This document shows, one piece after another, positions 1-5,281 of a DNA stretch of 5,281 bases (position 1 is the first letter of the stretch; each line of letters begins with the position of its first letter). A model generated the notes under the pieces. That model was not told the origin of the DNA. It saw nothing but the letters and a program-made list of their open reading frames with translations, and searched no databases. The position numbers and the translations under genes are program-made. Source of the DNA: an uncultured Prevotella sp. (lineage in GTDB: Bacteria; Bacteroidota; Bacteroidia; Bacteroidales; Bacteroidaceae); contig CAAGFF010000119.1 of the NCBI GenBank assembly GCA_900769055.1, forward strand, positions 1 to 5,281, in the 5' to 3' direction.

Positions 1-32
1 GTAAGTTTTTTGATACAAATCAATGATATATG

Positions 33-44
33 TCAATTAATTGA
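33..44. promoter_or_regulatory. Perfect 12-bp palindrome, possible regulator site
   Basis: TCAATTAATTGA equals its own reverse complement. It lies about 30 bp upstream of the putative -33 box, a position where an activator of a nutrient-uptake operon could bind. Related half-sites occur nearby: TTGAT at 10-14 and ATCAA at 19-23 form a second inverted repeat with a 4-bp spacer, and TCAAT recurs at 20-24. Only A/T-rich composition argues against significance; no regulator gene is in the window to pair it with. Confidence 0.3.
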
Positions 45-96
45 TATTTGCTGAAATAATTTGTTGGCGAATAGTTCGTGTTTAAGATATTTTTAA

Positions 97-104
97 TAAT
101 TTTG
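97..104 (+). promoter_or_regulatory. Candidate Bacteroidota promoter -7 element (TAATTTTG)
   Basis: TAATTTTG matches the Bacteroides primary-sigma consensus TAnnTTTG exactly and lies 43 bp before the transporter start. A weak -33 partner, TTCG at 75-78 (consensus TTTG), sits 18 bp upstream, slightly shorter than the usual spacing. Transcription would start near 109-114, leaving a leader of about 35-40 nt. The region is AT-rich, so a chance match is possible; the imperfect -33 box would fit a promoter that needs an activator. Confidence 0.45.
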
Positions 105-147
105 CAGCGATTTTTGGTAATATTATAAAATTAGAGAGAGAAAACTT

Positions 148-3100
148 ATGGAAAAAAGAATCAAATTGCTTTTGGCTTGCCTTTTCCTTTTTGTGGGAAT
201 GGCAATGGCACAAACAAAAGTGACTGGTACTGTTGTTTCCCAGGAGAACGGTGAACCCGTAATCGGTGCTGCCGTAAAGATCTTGGGAACCAATCAGGGA
301 ACAGTGACCGACGTGAACGGTAAGTTCACTATCAGCGTTCCGGCAGGAAAGAAACTGAGGGTTTCCTTTGTCGGACTCGAAACAGTGGATGTTTCAGCCA
401 GCAATGGCATGAAGATTGTTTTGAAGCAAGACGCAAAGACCCTCGACGAGGTGGTCGTTACCGCCATGGGTATCAAGCGTTCGGCAAAGGCGCTTGGTTA
501 TTCAGCTACAGCTGTTGACGGTGACAAGATTGCAGCAGCTCGCACCAACGACGTTATGTCGAGCCTTGCCGGTAAGGTGGCTGGTGTCTCTATTTCGAGC
601 ACATCGAGCGACCCGGGAGCATCGAATGCCGTCATCATCCGTGGTGTCAGCTCTTTGTCAGGAAACAACCAACCGCTTTATGTTATCGATGGTGTGCCTT
701 TGACCAACGCATCCGTGTCTTCAGGCGATCAGCTTAATAATGGTTATGACTTTGGTAACGGTGCCAATGCAGTCAACCCCGACGACGTTGAGAGTATGAC
801 AATCCTTAAGGGTGCTGCCGCTACAGCCCTTTACGGCTCGCGTGCTGCCAGTGGTGTGATTCTCATTACCACAAAGTCTGGTAAGAAGCAGAAGAAGGGC
901 ATCGGTATTGAGTATAACGGCGGTCTCCAGATGGAGAGCGTTCTTCGTTTGCCACAGATGCAGAACGAGTTCGGTATGGGATGGTATGGCGAGAAGACCG
1001 ACATCGAGAATGGTTCGTGGGGTCCTGCCTTCGACGGTTCTACACTCAAATATGGTAATGTATATGAGAACTCACAGAACCTGAAGTCTTATCTTCCGAT
1101 TGAGAACAACGTGAAGGACTTCTTCGATACAGGTTTGCGTTATAACAATAGCGTGTCGTTCAACGGAGCCACTGACCAGAGCAACTTCTTCGTTAGCCTT
1201 TCGCAGATTCACGACGACGGTATCATTCCTACGGATGCCGACAGTTATACAAAATACACATTCTCAGGACGTGCATCACACAAAATCAAGAATGTGACTC
1301 TTAGTGCATCTATGAACTATGCCTACCAGAAGAACAGCTTCGTTTCAACAGGACAGAAGGCTGGTTCGATGTACAACTGTATTATGCAGACTCCGCGTGA
1401 CATCAGTATTGCGGAGATGAAAGACCTCAGCAATCCGTTCAACACTCCGGGTTATTATTATACTCCTTACGGTGTGACCAACCCATACTACGTTCTTAAC
1501 AACTATCAGAACGAGTATGAGCAGGAGCGCTTCTATGGCAAGTTCCAGTTGGATTGGGATATCTTCAAGGATTTGAAGTTCACCTACCGCTTCGGTCTTG
1601 ACACAACAACAGGTCACCACGACAGTGGCGAACCCAACCTTTCGGCACTCTTTGCAGGCACACCCAACTGGGAGGATGCACTGAAGTCGCTCACCGGTGA
1701 GGTATATCAGCGCACAGAGCGTCGTCGCGAGATTGACCAGAACCTCATGCTTAACTATAGCCACAAGTTCTTCGACAAGCTCGACGTGAACGCCACTCTC
1801 GGTCTCAATGGCAACGAGCGTCGCTACAAGTATTTCTCGGCTGACGTAACCAACTTGACTATTCCTACTTACTTCAACCTCACCAACTCTTCGGAGAAGC
1901 CGACCGTAGCTCAGTATGAGTCGCTCCGTCGTCTGATTGGTGTGTATGGACAGGTTGAACTCGGCTATGATGACTGGGCATACATCACACTGACTGCACG
2001 TAACGACTGGTCGTCAACACTGCCAAAGGGCAACCGCTCGTTCTTCTATCCCGGCATAACAGGTAGCTTTATCTTTACCAAGTTCCTCAACCCCGACTTG
2101 AAGAAATACATCACCTTCGGTAAGGCACGTATCGCTTGGGGTAAGACAGGTAATGATGCCGCTCCATATATGACCAACTCAGTATTCGCACAGGGTAGTG
2201 CTTCAACAAGTGGATGGGGCTCAAGCTCATTCCCCTTCTCTAAGGGCAACTACAATGCTTACTCAGTGGGTAACACATTGGGCAGCAACAACCTCAGCCC
2301 TGAGATGACAACCGAAATTGAGTTCGGTTTGAACATGGCTTTCTTTGAGAACCGTTTCTCATTCGACATCTCTTACTACAACCGCAACACAGACAAGCAG
2401 ATCTTCTCGCTTGAGATGGACCCCGCTTCTGGTTATACTGCACAGAACATGAACCTCGGTAAGATCCGCAACCGTGGTATCGAGGCAATGGTGTCAGTGA
2501 CCCCGGTGCGCACACGCGACTTCGAGTGGACTTTGACATGGAACTACACACGCAACCGCAGTAAGGTTATCTCACTGCCTGAGGAACTTGGTGGCGAGTC
2601 GCTCATCTGGGGACTCTCAGGTGGCACAGGTCTCTATGCTATCGTAGGCGAGGAGCTTGGTGTGTTCAAGGCTTATACCGCAGAGCATGATCCCGATGGC
2701 AATGTCATTGTAGATGCAAGCGGTCTGCCTAAGAAATCTACCGAACAGACCATCGTAGGCTCGATGAACAGCAAGTATCAGATGGGTATCGGTAACACTA
2801 TCAGCTACAAGGGAGTAAGCCTCTCGTTCGACTTTGACTTCCGCAAGGGTGGCGTGATGTACTCTCGTACAAAGGACATCAACTACTTTGTGGGAAATGC
2901 CATCCAGACAGCCTACAACGACCGCAACCCATGGATTATTCCAAACTCTGTAGTGGATAACGGCGACGGTACATATTCAGAGAACACTGTAGCCCTGACT
3001 CCTACAAATATCTACAACTATTGGAACAACGGTGATCTTGGTTACGACTCTTCATTCCTCGTGGATAAGAGCTACATCAAGCTCCGTCAGGTCGTACTTG

Positions 3101-3318
3101 CTTGGGATTTGCCAAAGGCTTGGCTTGCAAATACATTCCTCACCGGTGTGAAAGTATCACTCTACGGCAACAACCTCTTGATGTGGACTCCTTCAGGAAA
3201 CACCTTTATGGATCCTGAGTCATCATCGTTCGGTAATGATCTCGAAGGTAACTTCGGTGAGTGGTCAACCAACCCAAGTTCAAGGAAATATGGTTTCAAT
3301 GTTTCACTCAAATTCTAA
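148..3318 (+). CDS. SusC/RagA-family TonB-dependent outer-membrane transporter
   Basis: Complete 1056-aa protein, within the usual 950-1100 aa of the family. It is the 22-strand barrel through which the SusD-captured nutrient enters the periplasm, powered by TonB-ExbBD. Visible in order: a Sec signal peptide (KR at 3-4, hydrophobic 7-17, signal peptidase I site AMA|Q after residue 21); a carboxypeptidase-regulatory-like beta domain at about 24-93 (VTGTVV, GEPVIGAAV, GTVTDVNGKF); a TonB box at 98-105 (TLDEVVVT); a plug domain at about 112-245 with IRGVSSL, PLYVIDGVPL and ALYGSRAASGVILITTKSG; then the barrel, including LSPEMTTEIEFGL at 716-728 and the C-terminal KYGFNVSLKF ending in the aromatic residue expected for BAM recognition. 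There is no N-terminal STN domain, so direct anti-sigma signalling is unlikely. The start at 148 is the one that gives the signal peptide; a purine-rich stretch at 133-144 precedes it. First gene of the operon. The family is certain; the substrate is unknown. Confidence 0.97.
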   Translation: MEKRIKLLLACLFLFVGMAMAQTKVTGTVVSQENGEPVIGAAVKILGTNQGTVTDVNGKFTISVPAGKKLRVSFVGLETVDVSASNGMKIVLKQDAKTLDEVVVTAMGIKRSAKALGYSATAVDGDKIAAARTNDVMSSLAGKVAGVSISSTSSDPGASNAVIIRGVSSLSGNNQPLYVIDGVPLTNASVSSGDQLNNGYDFGNGANAVNPDDVESMTILKGAAATALYGSRAASGVILITTKSGKKQKKGIGIEYNGGLQMESVLRLPQMQNEFGMGWYGEKTDIENGSWGPAFDGSTLKYGNVYENSQNLKSYLPIENNVKDFFDTGLRYNNSVSFNGATDQSNFFVSLSQIHDDGIIPTDADSYTKYTFSGRASHKIKNVTLSASMNYAYQKNSFVSTGQKAGSMYNCIMQTPRDISIAEMKDLSNPFNTPGYYYTPYGVTNPYYVLNNYQNEYEQERFYGKFQLDWDIFKDLKFTYRFGLDTTTGHHDSGEPNLSALFAGTPNWEDALKSLTGEVYQRTERRREIDQNLMLNYSHKFFDKLDVNATLGLNGNERRYKYFSADVTNLTIPTYFNLTNSSEKPTVAQYESLRRLIGVYGQVELGYDDWAYITLTARNDWSSTLPKGNRSFFYPGITGSFIFTKFLNPDLKKYITFGKARIAWGKTGNDAAPYMTNSVFAQGSASTSGWGSSSFPFSKGNYNAYSVGNTLGSNNLSPEMTTEIEFGLNMAFFENRFSFDISYYNRNTDKQIFSLEMDPASGYTAQNMNLGKIRNRGIEAMVSVTPVRTRDFEWTLTWNYTRNRSKVISLPEELGGESLIWGLSGGTGLYAIVGEELGVFKAYTAEHDPDGNVIVDASGLPKKSTEQTIVGSMNSKYQMGIGNTISYKGVSLSFDFDFRKGGVMYSRTKDINYFVGNAIQTAYNDRNPWIIPNSVVDNGDGTYSENTVALTPTNIYNYWNNGDLGYDSSFLVDKSYIKLRQVVLAWDLPKAWLANTFLTGVKVSLYGNNLLMWTPSGNTFMDPESSSFGNDLEGNFGEWSTNPSSRKYGFNVSLKF

Positions 3319-3332
3319 TTCGACGATACAAT
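3319..3332 (+). other. Short SusC-SusD intergenic spacer
   Basis: Fourteen bases separate the transporter stop from the SusD-like start. There is no hairpin and no GGAGG-like ribosome site, which is normal for Bacteroidota, where initiation often relies on A/T-rich unstructured leaders. The tight spacing supports co-transcription and possibly translational coupling. Confidence 0.6.
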
Positions 3333-3355
3333 ATGAAAAAGATATTATTATATAG
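3331..3355 (+). repeat. 25-bp near-repeat at gene start, copy 1
   Basis: This stretch, from two bases before the SusD-like ATG through its seventh codon, matches 4854-4878 at 23 of 25 positions, with differences only at the 17th and 24th bases. It encodes MKKILLY here and MKKIFLY in the other copy. Identity holds at synonymous positions and just upstream of the ATG. Confidence 0.6.
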
Positions 3356-4823
3356 TGCAGCTTGCATGCTTGCCTTGTCAAGCTGTGACATGAACATCAA
3401 CGAAAACCCGAACTATCCAGCTGCCGGCGACATCACACCTACACTGGAGTTCCCCGCTGTAGTCAACAGCGTCGTCGATGTTCCCGGAGAACAGATGTTC
3501 ATCCTCGGAGGCTTCTTCGTGCAGTATTTCGAGCAGCGTCCAGAGCAGAACCAGTACAATACCATCGCCGAGCTTCACTTCGACGAGTCGTCCGACCTCT
3601 TCAACCGTTGCTACCGCACCATCTATGCCGGTGCATTGCAGGACATCAAGGACATAGAGGGCAAGACTACAAACACCGCCAACCTCTTTGCTTGCAAGGT
3701 TATGAAGGCATTGGCCCTGCAGTATATGGTTGACGCATGCAGCGATGCTCCATATTCGGAGGCTTGCATGGGCAATGCCAATCCTAACCCCAAATGGGAG
3801 GACGGCGAGACTGTATATAAAGGTGTACTCGCTGAAATGGATGAGGCTGAGGCTGCTCTCACTGGTGAGTCAATGGACATGACCGACCCTCTGCTTGGTG
3901 GCGACCTTGCCAAGTGGAAGCAGTTTGCCAATGCATTGCGTCTCAGAATGTATCTGCGTCTGATTGACGGCGGCATCGATGCTTCAGGCTATACAGCCAA
4001 GGTGAAGGCTATCGTGGCTGGAGGCGAGCTGCCTGCAGGCGATGTCACCTATGATGTATATAGCGATGCCGAGGGACAGTATAACCCATGGTATGGAAGC
4101 GTGTTCGCGCTCGGTACAAACAACTATTGTGCAGCACATCCTCTCATTGCCTACTATCAGGCTACCAACGACCCGCGTATCGGCTATGCCATACTTCCGG
4201 CTACAGCTTCAAGCAAGTATGTTGGTCTGATGCCTGGCTCACGCACACTCTATCAGGACTGGGACGGAACGAAGGTGCTTAACAAGGATGTGAGCACAAT
4301 CAATACCGACGTTGCACGCGCAATGCCAGTTTATGTATTCACAAAGAGCGAGATAGACTTCCTCAAGGCTGAGGTGGAACTACGATTCAACAATGATGCC
4401 GCTGCCGCCAAGGCTGACTACGAGGCAGGCGTGAAGGCCGACTTCGCCTCAAGAGGCGTTGACGGAGTGAGCGACTTCCTTGCAGGAGAGAAGGTGAACT
4501 TCGACGCTCAGGCTTCTGACAATGACAAGCTGAAGCTTATCTATATGCAGAAGTGGGCAGCATACTTCTACCGCAACCACATGGAGGCTTGGTCTGAGAT
4601 GCGACGCACAGATGTCCCCATGCAGTCGGCTGCTACAACAGAGGAGGCATACAAGGATCCTACAAAATATACCGCAGGAGACGTGTTCTCGCCAGGACTC
4701 AACTACTACGGCAACGGCAAGACCTGCAAGCGTATGCCTTATCCTTCATCAGCACGCAAACTCAACAAGAATACTCCTGCCGTGAAGACATTGGCTGAAC
4801 CTGTATTCTGGGACGTGAAATAA
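3333..4823 (+). CDS. SusD/RagB-family (SusD-like_2) nutrient-binding surface lipoprotein
   Basis: Complete 496-aa lipoprotein, the partner of the upstream transporter. SusD proteins sit as a hinged lid on the SusC barrel and trap substrate. The start is ATG 3333, giving MKKILLY, a hydrophobic core and the lipobox LSSC with lipidated Cys18. The same frame opens earlier at 3261, but that start would overlap the transporter gene and bury the signal peptide. Hallmarks of the SusD-like_2 branch (as I recall, Pfam PF12771): INENPNYP just after the lipobox (22-29), ACKVMKALALQYMVDACSDAPYSEA-like helix at 120-144 ending in DAPYSEA, W195 with FANALRLRMYLRL (to 210), a helical repeat pair beginning EIDFLKAEVELRF at 340, QKWAAYFYRNHMEAW...RRTDVP at 406-429, and RMPYP at 467-471. 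It follows the transporter by 14 bp with no terminator, so is co-transcribed. It ends in two in-frame stops (TAATAA, 4821-4826). Family is near certain; ligand is unknown. Confidence 0.96.
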   Translation: MKKILLYSAACMLALSSCDMNINENPNYPAAGDITPTLEFPAVVNSVVDVPGEQMFILGGFFVQYFEQRPEQNQYNTIAELHFDESSDLFNRCYRTIYAGALQDIKDIEGKTTNTANLFACKVMKALALQYMVDACSDAPYSEACMGNANPNPKWEDGETVYKGVLAEMDEAEAALTGESMDMTDPLLGGDLAKWKQFANALRLRMYLRLIDGGIDASGYTAKVKAIVAGGELPAGDVTYDVYSDAEGQYNPWYGSVFALGTNNYCAAHPLIAYYQATNDPRIGYAILPATASSKYVGLMPGSRTLYQDWDGTKVLNKDVSTINTDVARAMPVYVFTKSEIDFLKAEVELRFNNDAAAAKADYEAGVKADFASRGVDGVSDFLAGEKVNFDAQASDNDKLKLIYMQKWAAYFYRNHMEAWSEMRRTDVPMQSAATTEEAYKDPTKYTAGDVFSPGLNYYGNGKTCKRMPYPSSARKLNKNTPAVKTLAEPVFWDVK

Positions 4824-4855
4824 TAAACATTATTAATTAAGAAAAGCTATCAGAT
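4824..4855 (+). other. AT-rich spacer between SusD-like gene and third lipoprotein
   Basis: Thirty-two bases, beginning with a second in-frame TAA, rich in A and T, with no stem-loop and T-run that would suggest a terminator and no clear Shine-Dalgarno sequence. The third gene is therefore expected to be read from the same transcript. Confidence 0.55.
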
Positions 4856-4878
4856 ATGAAAAAGATATTTTTATATGG
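4854..4878 (+). repeat. 25-bp near-repeat at gene start, copy 2
   Basis: Second copy of the near-repeat at 3331-3355, covering the start codon and first codons of the truncated lipoprotein gene. It may reflect shared selection for an A/T-rich, weakly structured initiation region and a common signal-peptide start, or a past copying event limited to this segment. Confidence 0.6.
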
Positions 4879-5264
4879 CTTGATGCTCTGCCTCTCGATG
4901 GTTGCGCTCACATCGTGCAACGACGACAACGACCAACTGACTGACAGCAGACTCACCTACTATCCCGTTCTTGAGATACAGGGCGACGAGTTTGTGCAGG
5001 TGCCAATTGGCACTACATACACAGAGCAGGGCTGCAAAGCTACGCTTAATGGTGAAGACTTCACCTCTAACGTAAAGACCATTGGCACCGTTGACAGCGA
5101 CCAACCCGGTCTCTACTACATCACTTACTCTGCAACCAACTCCGACGGATTCACCGTGACGGCAACACGTACCGTGGCTGTCTGCGACCCTACAATCACG
5201 ACAGACATCTCTGGTACATATACCACTCAGGATGGCTCATTCCGTGATTATGGTGGTAATATTA
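4856..5264 (+). CDS. Surface lipoprotein with Ig-like (BT_2262/DUF5011-like) domain, 3' truncated
   Basis: Open reading frame without a stop, running off the window; about 136 genuine residues are visible. The start ATG 4856 gives MKKIFLYG, a hydrophobic segment and the lipobox LTSC with lipidated Cys21. Asn-Asp-Asp-Asn-Asp follows the Cys, an acidic patch of the kind that exports Bacteroidota lipoproteins to the cell surface. Residues about 34-110 look like an Ig-like beta sandwich of the DUF5011/BT_2262 type: TYYPVLEIQGDEFVQVPIG, YTEQGCKATLNGEDFT, then PGLYYITYSATNSDGFTVTATRTVAV. Two cysteines (60 and 110) near the domain ends could pair. A second region begins SGTYTTQDGSFRDYGG (119-134) and is cut. 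It lies 32 bp after the SusD-like gene, the place where accessory surface binders (SusE/F-like) are encoded, so it probably helps bind the transported nutrient. The family name is from memory of the pattern, not a search. Bases 5265-5281 are adapter, so the terminal IGRAH is not real protein. Confidence 0.85.
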
Positions 5265-5281
5265 AGATCGGAAGAGCACAC
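5265..5281 (+). other. Illumina TruSeq adapter remnant (non-genomic)
   Basis: AGATCGGAAGAGCACAC is an exact 17-base match to the beginning of the Illumina TruSeq read-1 3' adapter and runs to the last base of the window. The sequence is thus a contig end built from untrimmed read-through. In the open frame it translates to the well-known contaminant tail KIGRAH, of which K is partly genomic. The leading A may be the A-tail of the library insert. Confidence 0.95.

Noticed and set aside
56..63. Alternative -7 element ATAATTTG
   Set aside because: It misses the leading TA of TAnnTTTG and has no suitable partner box, so the match at 97-104 is better.
494..703. 69-aa plus-strand frame overlapping the plug domain
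   Set aside because: It is a frame-shifted shadow of the transporter; the main frame carries conserved plug motifs throughout this stretch.
1345..1764. 139-aa open frame on the minus strand inside the transporter gene
   Set aside because: It lies wholly antisense to a well-supported gene, its translation has low-complexity Val/Ile/Leu-rich runs without a recognisable domain, and it is explained by the codon bias of the opposite strand.
3261..3332. Earlier in-frame start for the SusD-like protein
   Set aside because: It would overlap the transporter gene by 58 bases and put 24 residues before an obvious MKK-type lipoprotein signal peptide, so ATG 3333 is preferred.
4824..4855. Possible terminator after the SusD-like gene
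   Set aside because: No GC-containing inverted repeat followed by a T-run is present; the short ATTAAT repeats are simply A/T-rich sequence.
4871..5104. 77-aa open frame on the minus strand near the right end
   Set aside because: It is antisense to the lipoprotein gene, which has a signal peptide, a lipobox and a recognisable Ig-like pattern; the minus-strand product has none of these.

Overview
This window is a piece of a Bacteroidota (order Bacteroidales) genome. The evidence is a canonical SusC/SusD nutrient-uptake pair, Bacteroidota-style surface lipoprotein signals, a TAnnTTTG-type promoter element and no clear Shine-Dalgarno sites. A Prevotella- or Bacteroides-like host is plausible, but genus cannot be fixed from this sequence.

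Layout, all on the + strand: positions 1-147 are an AT-rich leader with a candidate promoter (best -7 element at 97-104) and a perfect 12-bp palindrome at 33-44. Positions 148-3318 encode a complete 1056-aa SusC/RagA-family TonB-dependent outer-membrane transporter. After a 14-bp gap, 3333-4823 encodes a complete 496-aa SusD/RagB-family surface lipoprotein of the SusD-like_2 type. After a 32-bp gap, 4856 onward encodes a third lipoprotein with an Ig-like fold resembling the BT_2262/DUF5011-5012 type. It is cut off by the end of the window. No terminator is visible between the genes, so they form one operon.

The three products should act together at the outer membrane: SusC is the TonB-driven channel, SusD the hinged lid that captures substrate, and the third lipoprotein an accessory surface binder. 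The substrate cannot be read from the sequence. No glycosidase, peptidase or regulator lies in the window. Resemblance to the B. thetaiotaomicron BT2261-BT2264 type of locus makes peptides as reasonable a guess as glycans.

The last 17 bases (5265-5281) exactly match the start of the Illumina TruSeq adapter. They are almost certainly not genomic, so the final residues of the third reading frame (IGRAH, and part of the preceding K codon) are artefactual. Apart from this I found an ordinary SusCD operon and no evidence of a previously undescribed system.
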